A DNA stretch of 24,618 nt from Firmicutes bacterium CAG:582 (GCA_000435515.1 FR884175.1:28067-52684), one strand, 5' to 3'. Positions 14,304-23,341 are shown, counted from the first letter of the stretch. Notes: generated by a model not told the origin, from the letters alone. Program-made: numbers and translations.

Positions 14304-14639
14304 TTAATATTCTATAATTATACATTTATTAGTCATTTTATCCTCTTCTATATCATAACTAATTTTTATTATGTGCTCCTCTTTTTCAATTAAAACATTA
14401 AATATAGGAATATCGAAACTATAGTTGTTTTCTTTTAAAGTTAACATGATTAAAGGATTAAAAAAATCCATTGTTAACAAGTTTTCATCACTTTTTTTAA
14501 GTACATCTTTATTTAAATCGTATTCATATAAAGTTTTTTCTATTTTAAATTTAATAACATTATCTTTTATATAATAATTTACTTCACGATTAATGGCATC
14601 TACTCCATCACTTTGAAGAACAAATTTTAGTTTTTCCAT
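14304..14639 (-). CDS. Possible DUF1934/YwiB-like protein
   Basis: 111 residues, alternating hydrophobic and charged as in an all-beta fold: NYYIKDNVIKFKI, LYEYDLNKDVLKKS, NYSFDIPIFNVLIEKEE, HIIKISYDIEEDK. No signal peptide or membrane helix. The strand pattern ending 'I.ISYDIEED...' and the location next to rpoE resemble the lipocalin-like YwiB (DUF1934) proteins of Bacillus, though this is shorter than the roughly 140 residues usual there. The similarity is weak and the function of that family is unknown. It is divergent from the PBP gene. Confidence 0.6.
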   Translation of the reverse strand: MEKLKFVLQSDGVDAINREVNYYIKDNVIKFKIEKTLYEYDLNKDVLKKSDENLLTMDFFNPLIMLTLKENNYSFDIPIFNVLIEKEEHIIKISYDIEEDKMTNKCIIIEY

Positions 14640-14661
14640 AAAATCTTCCTTACTTGCCGAT

Positions 14662-14690
14662 ATTTTATCATATTTTTTTTATTTTGTCTC
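14662..14690 (-). promoter_or_regulatory. Possible promoter of the YwiB-like gene
   Basis: Minus strand: GAGACA (14685-14690), 17 bp, TAAAAT (14662-14667). The -35 matches four of six positions; AT-rich background makes chance hits likely. Confidence 0.35.
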
Positions 14691-14711
14691 ATTATAATAA
14701 AAGGTGATGAA

Positions 14712-16628
14712 ATGAAACATATAAAAAACCTATTTAAAATATCTATTCTTCTTTTCATCAGTACTTTAGTTATAATTATTGGAATATATGTTTATTCATA
14801 TTTTATGCCAGCAATGTCTTTAAATTCGGCTAATTCTTATTACTTGTATGATAATAAAGATAATGTTGTTTATCAAGGAAGTAATAAAAGTGCTTGGGTT
14901 TCTTTAAAAGAAATAGATCCTAAATTTTTAAATTATATTATTTCTATAGAAGATCAACATTTTTATCATCATTTAGGTTTTGATATTCCAAGAATTTTAA
15001 AAACTTTATTTACCAATATAAAGTCAGGGAAAATACTGGCTGGAGCTTCTTCTATAAGTCAGCAATATGTAAAAAACTTGTATTTAACCTTTGATCAAAC
15101 ATGGGAAAGAAAAATTGAGGAAGCTTTTTTAACAATAAAATTGGAAACTCATTATTCTAAAGATGAAATTTTAGAGGGATATTTAAATACAATTTATTTT
15201 GGAGAAGGAGTTTATGGAATAAAAAATGCAGCTAACTATTATTTTAATAAAGAACCTAATGATTTAACTGATGAGGAAGCAATTATTTTAGCAGGTATTC
15301 CTAAAAGTCCAAATAACTATAATCCTATTTCTAATATGGATGCTTGTATGAAAAGAGTAAATGTAGTAAAAAGTGTGTTAAAAGAAAATGGTACTATAAC
15401 AGATGACGCATATAATAATCTTAATTTTGATAATTTGAATTTATATGGAAAAAAGAGTACAAATAATCTAAATACTTTGATGTATTATCAAGATGCGGTT
15501 ATGGATGAACTTTCTAAAATCAATTCAATTCCGGAAAAGTTGATAAATTCCGGAGGAATTAGAATTTATACTAATTTAGATTTAGATACTCAAAAAGCGA
15601 TGGATGAAGAAATAGAAGATAAAACACTTGATGATGATAATCAAGTTGCTGGGATTGTTGTTAATCCAAGAAATGGTAAAGTTGTTGCTTTAGCTGGTGG
15701 TAAAAACTATTCTAAAAGCCAATATAATCGTGTGTTAAAATCAAAACGTCAAGTTGGATCAACAATAAAACCTTTTCTATATTATGCGGCTTTAAATAGT
15801 GGTATGACAGAAGCATCAACATTTAAATCAGAAAAAACTTCTTTTGTATTTCAAGAAAATAAAGTTTATAATCCAACTAATTATGGAAATAAATACGCGA
15901 ATAAAGATATATCTATGGCTTTAGCTCTTGCTTATTCTGATAATATATATGCGGTTAAAACACATTTATTTTTAGGAGAAAATACTTTAGTTGATACATT
16001 AAAAACTTGTGGGTTAAAAGAAAATCTTGCTCCTAATCCATCTCTTGCTTTAGGTGCAAGTGAAATCAATATGTTAGATTATGCAACTGCTTACACAACA
16101 CTTGCGAGCAATGGATACAAAAGAGAACTTTATTTTATAAATAAAATTGAAGATGTTGATGGTAATGTCCTATATATTCATAAGAATAAAGAAGAAAAGG
16201 TTTTAAATGATGATGCTTTATATATTTTAAATGAAATGATGAGAAATACATATAATTATAATTACGTTGATTATAATTCACCAACCGTTATTTATCTAAA
16301 TGGAAAATTAAATCAAAAGTATGCTTTAAAAAGTGGAACTACCGATAATGATTACTGGATAAGCGGTTATAACAATAATGTTTTATCAATATTTTGGGCA
16401 GGAAATGATCAAAATGAAGATACACCTAAAGCATATTCTAAAATAATAAAAGATATATGGCTCAGAAGCGTTAATGCATTTACCGAAGATATAATAGATG
16501 ATGAATGGTATTCCCTACCAAAAAATGTTATCGCGATTCCTGTAAATCCTAAAACAGGAAAATATGCTGCAAAATCAAAAGAATTATTTTACTTTATTGA
16601 TGGAACTCAAACTCCTTACATAAAATGA
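14712..16628 (+). CDS. Class A penicillin-binding protein (transglycosylase/transpeptidase)
   Basis: 638 residues. A bifunctional enzyme that polymerises lipid II into glycan strands and cross-links the stem peptides, anchored in the membrane by one N-terminal helix (about 9-33). Seen: GT51 domain with catalytic Glu80 in SIEDQHFYHHLGFD and GASSISQQYVKNL; transpeptidase domain with SxxK at Ser350-Lys353 (GSTIKPF), SxN at Ser409-Asn411 (YSDNIY) and KSGT at 540-543. All catalytic motifs are intact. There is no long disordered C-terminal tail. ATG 14712 has AAAGGTGATG upstream. The stop is TGA, evidence for the standard code. It is head-on to replication and converges with the ParB/Noc gene, sharing a terminator hairpin. 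Arg codons here are only AGA and CGT. Subclass resembles PBP1a/PBP2a of Firmicutes. Confidence 0.95.
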   Translation: MKHIKNLFKISILLFISTLVIIIGIYVYSYFMPAMSLNSANSYYLYDNKDNVVYQGSNKSAWVSLKEIDPKFLNYIISIEDQHFYHHLGFDIPRILKTLFTNIKSGKILAGASSISQQYVKNLYLTFDQTWERKIEEAFLTIKLETHYSKDEILEGYLNTIYFGEGVYGIKNAANYYFNKEPNDLTDEEAIILAGIPKSPNNYNPISNMDACMKRVNVVKSVLKENGTITDDAYNNLNFDNLNLYGKKSTNNLNTLMYYQDAVMDELSKINSIPEKLINSGGIRIYTNLDLDTQKAMDEEIEDKTLDDDNQVAGIVVNPRNGKVVALAGGKNYSKSQYNRVLKSKRQVGSTIKPFLYYAALNSGMTEASTFKSEKTSFVFQENKVYNPTNYGNKYANKDISMALALAYSDNIYAVKTHLFLGENTLVDTLKTCGLKENLAPNPSLALGASEINMLDYATAYTTLASNGYKRELYFINKIEDVDGNVLYIHKNKEEKVLNDDALYILNEMMRNTYNYNYVDYNSPTVIYLNGKLNQKYALKSGTTDNDYWISGYNNNVLSIFWAGNDQNEDTPKAYSKIIKDIWLRSVNAFTEDIIDDEWYSLPKNVIAIPVNPKTGKYAAKSKELFYFIDGTQTPYIK

Positions 16629-16651
16629 AAACGACCTTAATGGCCGTTTTT
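16628..16651. terminator. Shared hairpin between PBP and ParB/Noc genes
   Basis: Stem AAAACG.CC / GG.CGTTTT with a 5-nt loop (16637-16641). On the minus strand the middle pair is G-U, on the plus strand an A-C mismatch, so it is better for the ParB/Noc transcript. The ParB/Noc stop codon lies in the loop and the PBP stop ends at the first stem base. Confidence 0.6.
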
Positions 16652-17746
16652 GTCTACTTTAATAACTATTTGATACATGTCTCCAAAATCAAATTCTTCA
16701 AATCTAACCTTTTGAGTTTTTTTATTAGCAAGGTTAATAATTTTCTTTAATTCATTTTCAATTTCGTCGGTTGTTTCGACTATTGGTTCACCATATACTA
16801 TATTTTTTGGTGATTCTTGAGGTTTGGATTCATTATCCTCTTCTTCATCAATATCAATAACGTCTAATTCACTTAAAAGAGGATTTGTGCTAACTCCACT
16901 TGTTTTAAATGGATTAAATCCAATTGATGCTTCAGGATTCATATTAACTGATTCATTTTCTAAATTATTAAAGAAAAGAGATTTTTTTTCAGATGTTTGA
17001 TTACTAAAATCATTTGTATATGAATAGTTTACTTCATTAGATGTACCAATATCAGTAGAATTATTTAAAATATTGTTAACATTAACATCAAGTTGGCTGT
17101 TAGCATGAACTTCGCCAGTTATGTTTTTGTTATTTTGATAACTAGATAAGATATCTTGGATTTCATCATCAAGTCTTTTTACTGTCCATCTCTCATTAAT
17201 GATTTTATTTAATAATTCAACTTGTTTTAGTTTATCGGTTACTTTAAGTAAACTTCTCGCATGTCTTTCACTTATCTTTTCATTCATCAAGGCATCTTGA
17301 ACTTCTGGAGCTAGACTTAAAAGACGAATTTTATTAGCTAAAGTTGATTGACTTGTACCTAAACGTTTTGCAAGTTGATCTTGTGTTACATATTTTCTAT
17401 CTAGAAGTTTTTTATAAGATCTTGCTTCTTCTATCGCTGAAAGATTTCTTCTATGCGTATTTTCAATTATAGCTACTTCAGCCGATTCGTTATCATCTAA
17501 ATCAGTTATTATTGCTGGAACTGCTGTTAATCCTGCTAATTCAGCTGCTTTAAATCTTCTTTCTCCAGCTATTATTTCAAATTTATTTCCAACTCTTCTT
17601 AAAACAAGTGGTTGAATAATTCCGTGTTCTTTTATAGATTCAGCAAGTTCATCTAATCCTTCTTCAGAAAATCGAAGTCTTGGTTGAAATCTATTAGGAA
17701 TTATATCTTCCATATTAATAAGTTTTATTTGTGATTCCATTTTCAT
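16637..17746 (-). CDS. parB: ParB/Noc-family DNA-binding CTPase
   Basis: 369 residues, longer than Bacillus Noc or Spo0J (about 280). The family loads on parS-like sites as CTP-dependent clamps for chromosome segregation (ParB) or division-site occlusion (Noc). Seen: N-terminal ParB domain with PNRFQPRLRF, IIQPLVLRR and the CTP motif AGERRFKAAELAG (61-64 GERR); ENTHRRNLSAIEEA (95-108), where the usual pattern is ENIQREDLN; a helix-turn-helix (about 120-145: VTQDQLAKRLGTSQSTLANKI); SERHARSLL; then a long Asn/Ser-rich, probably disordered linker (about 205-330) and a short C-terminal domain. Position after rsmG matches Bacillus noc, but the Noc membrane helix at the N-terminus is absent and no parA lies nearby, so ParB versus Noc is unresolved. 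ATG 17746 has GGGGTG upstream. Confidence 0.88.
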   Translation of the reverse strand: MKMESQIKLINMEDIIPNRFQPRLRFSEEGLDELAESIKEHGIIQPLVLRRVGNKFEIIAGERRFKAAELAGLTAVPAIITDLDDNESAEVAIIENTHRRNLSAIEEARSYKKLLDRKYVTQDQLAKRLGTSQSTLANKIRLLSLAPEVQDALMNEKISERHARSLLKVTDKLKQVELLNKIINERWTVKRLDDEIQDILSSYQNNKNITGEVHANSQLDVNVNNILNNSTDIGTSNEVNYSYTNDFSNQTSEKKSLFFNNLENESVNMNPEASIGFNPFKTSGVSTNPLLSELDVIDIDEEEDNESKPQESPKNIVYGEPIVETTDEIENELKKIINLANKKTQKVRFEEFDFGDMYQIVIKVDKNGH

Positions 17747-17776
17747 GTTCTTCACCCCAATTATTCTATACTAATA

Positions 17777-18499
17777 TTACTTTATTTTACTACTTTTTTC
17801 AACATCATTTTTAATTTTTGAATATGTACGAGGATATTTATCAGGAGTTTTCTTTATCTTTTTTATTAAAATAATATTTCTAAGATAATCCTCTTTTATT
17901 AATTTATAAGTAAATGTTTTTTCGATGTTTCCACCTAACGTAGCTATTATTTTGCTACTTCTTTTTAATTCATCATCAATATTACCTTTAAGAGGTATAA
18001 AATATCCATTTACTTTACAAAAAGGTATACTTAGTTCTGATAAAATTTGTAAATCACTTACAGCACGGGATGTAACAACGTCATAATATTCTCTTCTTTT
18101 ATTTGCAAACTCTTCAGCTCTTTCGTGAACTATTATAACATTTTTTATACCTAATTTCATTGTTAATAACTCTAGAAATTTCAACTTTTTATTATTTGAG
18201 TCCAATAAAGTTACTTTAATATTTGGATGAATTATGGCTAAAACCATACCCGGAAAGCCAGCACCTGTTCCAATATCAAGTAAGGTTTTCACCTCTGAAA
18301 AGTCATAAAATCTTTCTATCATAAGAGAATCAAAAAAGTGTTTTAGCAAAACTGAATCATAATCTCTTATTGCTGTTAAGTTTGTATGTTCATTATATTT
18401 TAAGAGTTCTTCTATATAAATATTAAATTTTTCTAGTGTGGCATCTTCTATTTTGATATCAAATTTGGATAATTCATTTACAAATTCTTCTTTATTCAT
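17777..18499 (-). CDS. rsmG: 16S rRNA (guanine-N7) methyltransferase RsmG
   Basis: 240 residues, like Bacillus RsmG. Makes m7G at position 527 of 16S rRNA with S-adenosylmethionine; its loss gives low-level streptomycin resistance. Seen: NLTAIRDYDSVLLKHFFDSL, the SAM loop LLDIGTGAGFPGMVLAI (about 70-86), LLDSNNKKLKFLELL, and VTSRAVSDLQIL. The start overlaps the end of mnmG by 8 nt, so translation is coupled; the ParB/Noc gene follows after about 30 nt. The order mnmE-mnmG-rsmG-parB/noc is the standard Firmicutes origin cluster. Confidence 0.96.
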   Translation of the reverse strand: MNKEEFVNELSKFDIKIEDATLEKFNIYIEELLKYNEHTNLTAIRDYDSVLLKHFFDSLMIERFYDFSEVKTLLDIGTGAGFPGMVLAIIHPNIKVTLLDSNNKKLKFLELLTMKLGIKNVIIVHERAEEFANKRREYYDVVTSRAVSDLQILSELSIPFCKVNGYFIPLKGNIDDELKRSSKIIATLGGNIEKTFTYKLIKEDYLRNIILIKKIKKTPDKYPRTYSKIKNDVEKSSKIK

Positions 18500-20366
18500 C
18501 TTTTAAATCCTTACTATAATGTTTTTTTAGATAAACTGAAAGTACAGATATATCTGTTAAATTTACTCCACTTATACGTGTTGCTTGAGCTAAAGTTTGA
18601 GGACGAATTTGTTTTAATTTTTGTTTAGCCTCACTGGCAATGTTGGATACTTTGTCATAATCAATATCATCAGGAATTTGTTTACTTTCTAATTTTAACA
18701 TTTTTTCTATTTCACGATTTGTTTTTTCAATGTAACCAGCATATTTAATTTCTACTTCAACAATTTCAAGAACCTCATCTGTATAAGTGTTTTCTAAATA
18801 AGGTTTTAGCATGCTTATTTTTATTTGTGGTCTTTTTAGTAAATTTAGAAGGCTCATTCCTACTTCAAAAGTATCCGTTTCTAAAGATTCTAGTATTTCT
18901 TTTGTAACATTATGAGCATTAACTTTAATGCTTGCAAGTTCATCTTTTAAACAAGCAATACTTTCTTTCTTTCGATTTAAGTTGTTCATTTGCTCTTCTG
19001 TTACAGAACCATATTTATAGCCAATGCTTCTTAATCTTAAATCAGCATTATCATGTCTTAAAACTAAACGATATTCAGCACGGCTAGTTAATAATCTATA
19101 AGGTTCTTTTGTTCCCTTTGTTACTAAATCGTCAATTAATACACCGATATAAGCTTCATTTCTTTTTAAAATTAGTGGTTCTTCACCTTTTACCTTTTGA
19201 CTTGCATTAATTCCAGCAATAATACCTTGACCTGCGGCTTCTTCATATCCACTTGTTCCATTTATTTGACCAGCAGTAAATAATCCATTTATAACCTTTG
19301 ATTCCAAAGATGGTTTCATTTGTAACGGATTTATTGCATCATATTCAATGGCATAAGCATATTTTAATATTTTGGCATGTTCTAATCCTTTTAAACTATG
19401 AACCATTTTTTCTTGAACGTCTATTGGCATAGATGTTGAAAAACCTTGTAAATATAAATCTGGATAAAAGTCACTTTCTGGTTCTAGAAATAATTGATGT
19501 CTTTCTTTATCTTTAAAACGAACCACTTTATCCTCAATACTTGGACAGTAACGTGGACCTATTCCTTCAGCATATCCACCATACATTGCTGATTTATCCA
19601 AATTATCTCTTATTATTTTATGAGTTTCTTCATTTGTATAAACTAAATAACATTTTCTTTGTTTTTTAGGATCATAATCCGGCTTTCTATCAAATGAAAA
19701 TGCAAGTAATTCATCATCACCTAATTCAGGAGTTAAAACTGAATAATCAACTGTTGTGGGATCTATTCTTTGAGGAGTTCCAGTTTTTAATCTTTGAATT
19801 TCTAATCCAAGAGCTCTTAATTTATCGGAAAGATGTTTGCTACTAACTTCTCCATGAGGTCCTTCGTATTTATGAGTATCCCCTACTAATATTTTACTTT
19901 TTAAGTATGTTCCAGTAGTTAATACTAAAGATATACAATAGTATTTATCTCCATTATCTAAGATTACCCCTTTAATAGAATTATCTTCAACAATTAAATC
20001 TTCAACCATTCCTTCTATTATTTCAAAGTTTTCTAATTTTTTTAATTCATTTACCATATTTTTAGGATAAGTAAGTTTATCTCCTTGAGCACGAAGGCTT
20101 TTAACAGCTGGACCTTTACTAGAATTTAGCATTTTTATTTGTAAATGAGACATATCAGCTACACGTCCCATTAAACCACCTAAAGCATCTACTTCTCTTA
20201 CAACAATTCCTTTTGCTGTTCCACCAATACTTGGATTACAAGGCATATCAGCTATATTTTTTAAATTGGAAGTGATAAGTGCAGTAAAACATCCACATCT
20301 TGCAGCTGCTGCTGCAGCTTCACAACCGGCATGTCCGCCTCCAACTACTATTACATCATATTTCAT
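18492..20366 (-). CDS. mnmG: tRNA uridine-34 carboxymethylaminomethyl enzyme, MnmG subunit
   Basis: 624 residues, normal length. With MnmE it installs cmnm5 (or nm5) on U34 of tRNAs reading NNA/NNG codons, using FAD. Seen: N-terminal dinucleotide-binding loop VVGGGHAGCEAAAAAARCG (8-26), NPSIGGTAKGIVVREVDALGG, PAVKSLRAQGDK, LKTGTPQRID, YCPSIEDKV, GLFTAGQINGTSGYEEAAGQG and LTSRAEYRLVLRHDNAD with the conserved active-site surroundings. The C-terminal helical domain that binds MnmE ends near the stop. It starts 9 nt after mnmE ends. Confidence 0.97.
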   Translation of the reverse strand: MKYDVIVVGGGHAGCEAAAAAARCGCFTALITSNLKNIADMPCNPSIGGTAKGIVVREVDALGGLMGRVADMSHLQIKMLNSSKGPAVKSLRAQGDKLTYPKNMVNELKKLENFEIIEGMVEDLIVEDNSIKGVILDNGDKYYCISLVLTTGTYLKSKILVGDTHKYEGPHGEVSSKHLSDKLRALGLEIQRLKTGTPQRIDPTTVDYSVLTPELGDDELLAFSFDRKPDYDPKKQRKCYLVYTNEETHKIIRDNLDKSAMYGGYAEGIGPRYCPSIEDKVVRFKDKERHQLFLEPESDFYPDLYLQGFSTSMPIDVQEKMVHSLKGLEHAKILKYAYAIEYDAINPLQMKPSLESKVINGLFTAGQINGTSGYEEAAGQGIIAGINASQKVKGEEPLILKRNEAYIGVLIDDLVTKGTKEPYRLLTSRAEYRLVLRHDNADLRLRSIGYKYGSVTEEQMNNLNRKKESIACLKDELASIKVNAHNVTKEILESLETDTFEVGMSLLNLLKRPQIKISMLKPYLENTYTDEVLEIVEVEIKYAGYIEKTNREIEKMLKLESKQIPDDIDYDKVSNIASEAKQKLKQIRPQTLAQATRISGVNLTDISVLSVYLKKHYSKDLKDE

Positions 20367-20375
20367 AAGTCATTC

Positions 20376-21731
20376 CTACTTTCCTAGACAAAATTTAGAA
20401 AATAAAGTGTCTAACAATTCATCTTTATAAACTGCTCCAATTATTTCTCCTAAAAGATCATATGCTTCATTTATATCAACTGAAATCATTTCAAATGGAA
20501 GTCCATTTTCTGCAGATTCGATTCCATTTTCCACAGCAGAAACGGCTTCTTTTACTAAAGCAATATGTCTTGCATTTGATAAATAATTATAGTTTTTACT
20601 TTTTAATTCATCAAGATTAAACAATTCTATTATAGTTTGTTTTAATGAATCCAAACCATTTGCTTCTACTGTATTTCCATAGCAAATCGTATAATTATTC
20701 AATTTATCTAAATTGATTTTCTCCTCAAGATCACACTTGTTGATAAAAATTATTTTTTTAGCAGAAGTTTCAGTGTTAATAACATCTAATTCTTCTTGAG
20801 TTATTGGTTCATTGTTGTTTAAAACAAAAACAACTAAATCTGAAGACATGATTGCTTCTTTACTACGTGTTACACCTATTTGTTCTACTAAATCATCACT
20901 TTCTCTTATTCCAGCGGTGTCGATTAAGTTGAATTTAACTCCATTTAAAAATATAGATCCATATACAACATCTCTTGTTGTTCCAGCAATACTCGTAACT
21001 ATTGCTTTATTTTCATTAGTTAAATGATTTAAAATACTACTTTTTCCGACATTTGGTTTTCCAATGATTGCTAAATCAATTCCATTTGAGACAAATTGAA
21101 CGTTTTCTGTTGAGCTCACTAGAGATTTTAAAGACGTATCAATATCTTTTAATTTAGTACTTAATAAATCGTAAGTCATTTCTGGGTTATCAGTTTCTTC
21201 AGGATAATCATAGTTAACTTCAAGAACAGCACTTAAATTAACAAGTTCTTCTCTTATGGATTTTATAATATTTTTTAGATTTCCTTCTACTTTATTCATG
21301 GCATATTTTCTAGCTTCTTCTCCTTCTGAAGAAATAAGTTCTTGAATTCCTTCAGCCTCAGTTAAATCAATTCTACCATTTAAAAAAGCTTTTTTAGTAA
21401 ATTCACCAGGAGTAGCCATACGGCAACCACTTACAAGTAATAATTCTAATACCTTGTTTGTTGTAGAAATTCCACCATGGCAGTTTATTTCTACTACATC
21501 TTCCATAGTAAAAGTTTTAGGAGCGCGCATTACACTTACAAGTACTTCATCAATTACTTCATACCCGTCAACGATATGTCCATAATGAATAGTATGACTA
21601 GAAACATTTTCTAAATTTGTTCCCTTAAATATTTTATTTACAATACTTATTACATCTGGTCCAGAACATCTAACTATTGAAATTGCTCCAACACCTAAAG
21701 CAGTGGATATTGCACATATATTTTCATTCAT
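20376..21731 (-). CDS. mnmE: tRNA modification GTPase MnmE
   Basis: 451 residues from ATG 21731, which has AAGGAGGTC upstream; nine extra in-frame codons before it are not family sequence. MnmE is the GTPase partner of MnmG. Seen: N-terminal tetrahydrofolate-binding domain (about 1-115, with NCHGG and ATPGEFTKKAFLNGRIDL), helical domain, G domain with Walker A GKPNVGKS (224-231), TTRD (251-254), DTAGIRES (271-278) and NKCD, and the C-terminal CLGK (448-451), whose Cys is the family hallmark. It lies after the jag terminator and a TAAAAT-like -10, so it probably starts the mnmE-mnmG-rsmG-ParB/Noc unit. Confidence 0.97.
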   Translation of the reverse strand: MNENICAISTALGVGAISIVRCSGPDVISIVNKIFKGTNLENVSSHTIHYGHIVDGYEVIDEVLVSVMRAPKTFTMEDVVEINCHGGISTTNKVLELLLVSGCRMATPGEFTKKAFLNGRIDLTEAEGIQELISSEGEEARKYAMNKVEGNLKNIIKSIREELVNLSAVLEVNYDYPEETDNPEMTYDLLSTKLKDIDTSLKSLVSSTENVQFVSNGIDLAIIGKPNVGKSSILNHLTNENKAIVTSIAGTTRDVVYGSIFLNGVKFNLIDTAGIRESDDLVEQIGVTRSKEAIMSSDLVVFVLNNNEPITQEELDVINTETSAKKIIFINKCDLEEKINLDKLNNYTICYGNTVEANGLDSLKQTIIELFNLDELKSKNYNYLSNARHIALVKEAVSAVENGIESAENGLPFEMISVDINEAYDLLGEIIGAVYKDELLDTLFSKFCLGK

Positions 21732-21777
21732 AACTTGACCTCCTTCAAACACACTCATATTTTAACACTTACAATTG

Positions 21778-21804
21778 AAAAAAAAAAGAGAATTATTTAT
21801 TCTC
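21778..21804 (-). terminator. Intrinsic terminator overlapping the jag stop codon
   Basis: Minus strand: 6-bp stem GAGAAT / ATTCTC with loop AAATA, directly followed by ten T. The jag stop codon (21793-21795) lies at the stem-loop edge. It splits the rpmH-jag run from mnmE. Confidence 0.8.
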
Positions 21805-22407
21805 CTTAGGTTTAATTACTACGTGTCTATTTGGTTCTTCTCCAGTACTTTCAGTATAAACATATTTATCATCAGTTAAAATATTATGAATTACTCTTCT
21901 TTCATAAGAATTCATATTTTCAAGTTCAACTGGTTCATGAGTTGATTTAACTTCACGGGCAATATTTTTAGCAAGTCTTTCTAAATATTTAACTTGTTTT
22001 TCTTTATAGTTTTCGACATCTAATATTAAATATGGATAACTTTTTATTTCATTCATAACTACTTGTTTACAAATGGTTGTTAGAGCTGTTAATGTTTGAC
22101 CATTATGACCGATAAGTATTTTATTGTTATCAGAATACATCTTTATTGTTATTTGTTCATCTCTAATCTTTGATTCAAAAGTAACTTTTATTCCCATACC
22201 ACTTATAATTGATTCAAGGTATTCCTTTAAATAGTCAACTATATCAGTTAGTTTGTATACATATAACTTAACTGATTCTTTTTTTAGAAGCCCTGTATGT
22301 ATTTTTTCTACATGAGTTAAACATTCATTTTCACTTATATTTAATTCAGTTAATGCTTTTTCTCTTGCTTCTTCTTCTGTTTTTCCTTCAAATACTTCAT
22401 ACTTCAT
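21793..22407 (-). CDS. khpB: RNA-binding protein Jag/KhpB
   Basis: 204 residues. Seen: Jag-N domain (about 1-50: MKYEVFEGKTEEEAREKAL), KH domain with the GXXG loop GHNGQTL (about 115-121), and R3H domain (NSYERRVIHNIL, near 165-176) followed by TEEPNRHVVIKP. KhpB pairs with KhpA to bind RNAs and affects cell shape and division in related Gram-positives, and it is next to yidC in most Firmicutes origin clusters. It starts 4 nt after yidC ends. Start ATG 22407 has a weak AGGTT site, suggesting coupling to yidC. KhpB-type proteins are candidate RNA chaperones, which is of interest given the small RNA candidates in this window. Confidence 0.95.
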   Translation of the reverse strand: MKYEVFEGKTEEEAREKALTELNISENECLTHVEKIHTGLLKKESVKLYVYKLTDIVDYLKEYLESIISGMGIKVTFESKIRDEQITIKMYSDNNKILIGHNGQTLTALTTICKQVVMNEIKSYPYLILDVENYKEKQVKYLERLAKNIAREVKSTHEPVELENMNSYERRVIHNILTDDKYVYTESTGEEPNRHVVIKPKENK

Positions 22408-22411
22408 AATT

Positions 22412-23341
22412 TTAACCTACTTTCTTAAACAATATTGTTTGGAATACATTAAATGCATTTGTTACTACCCAATATAGTGCAATAGCAGATGGCAGTTGAA
22501 TTGATGCAATTCCAATAAACACGGTCATGAATATCATCATATATTTTGATTGAATACCACTTTCTGTAGTAACGCTTGTTTGAGACATTGTCATTTTAAA
22601 TGATAAAGCCGTAAACAATACAATTAAAACTATTAAAATTATGTAATAATAATTTCCCTCTTTGATACCAACAAGTGGTGTTGTTCCTAATTGGAATTTC
22701 CAAAAGTTATTTTCAAATATTGCAGGTACTCGATTAATTGCTTCTAGGAATGCAAAGAATAAAGGCAATTGAATAAATGAAATTAAACAGCTACTCATTG
22801 GATTTATATTATATTTTTTATAAACAGCTAAAGTATCTTGACTCTTTTGCATCATAGCTTCTTGATCTGTGCGATCTTTATATTTTTTTTCAATTCTTTC
22901 TAGTTCTGGTTGAGCTTTCTTTAAGCTTTCTTGTTGTTTAATTGTTTTAGCACTGAATGGCATCATTATTAATCTAATGATAATACCTATTACCATAACA
23001 GATATACCATAATTTCCTAAAAGCTTACCTAAATTAATTATTACCCATGCAAGTGGACGGACAAATAATTGTACCCAAAGTCCATTATAAGATTTTTTAT
23101 CGTAAACCTTCATAGCTGAACATTTAGGTAAATCACCTAATTTAACATCCATGTATTTTTCGTATTTTTTATAATTTGATAAAATTTCTTCGTCCTCTGG
23201 TAAACATAGAATATTTGCTGATAAACTTTGACCTGTTTTTTCATCAATTACTCTTTTCTTGTCTCCATCAACTAAAGTTTTATTACAACCAGTCAACGTT
23301 ACTAACACGATTGCAACTATAATAAATATCTTCTTTTTCAT
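22412..23341 (-). CDS. yidC: Membrane protein insertase YidC/SpoIIIJ, lipoprotein form
   Basis: 309 residues. Inserts and folds membrane proteins alone or with SecYEG. Seen: a lipoprotein signal ending LVTLTGC (lipidated Cys19), an outer segment (about 20-90), then the 60KD_IMP/YidC2 domain with five membrane helices (starting near VQLFVRPLAWVIINL) and the conserved Arg in GIIIRLIMMPFSAK, the positive loop KTIKQQESLKKAQPELE, and SCLISFIQLPLFFAF. Position next to rnpA and jag equals Bacillus spoIIIJ, which is needed for sporulation; that role is plausible given spoII genes here. ATG 23341 has AGGTGGG upstream and it starts 8 nt after rnpA. Confidence 0.96.
   Translation of the reverse strand: MKKKIFIIVAIVLVTLTGCNKTLVDGDKKRVIDEKTGQSLSANILCLPEDEEILSNYKKYEKYMDVKLGDLPKCSAMKVYDKKSYNGLWVQLFVRPLAWVIINLGKLLGNYGISVMVIGIIIRLIMMPFSAKTIKQQESLKKAQPELERIEKKYKDRTDQEAMMQKSQDTLAVYKKYNINPMSSCLISFIQLPLFFAFLEAINRVPAIFENNFWKFQLGTTPLVGIKEGNYYYIILIVLIVLFTALSFKMTMSQTSVTTESGIQSKYMMIFMTVFIGIASIQLPSAIALYWVVTNAFNVFQTILFKKVG

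Noticed and set aside
14693..14698. TATAAT as the PBP promoter
   Set aside because: Transcription would begin within the ribosome site about 7 nt before the ATG, and no -35 is seen at 17 bp; the true promoter is not identified.
14712..16628. Alternative genetic code (TGA as Trp, or reassigned AGG/CGG)
   Set aside because: TGA ends the PBP gene directly before the shared terminator and Trp is encoded by TGG. In the PBP gene Arg uses only AGA and CGT, so AGG or CGG reassignment cannot be tested from it, and nothing else suggests one.
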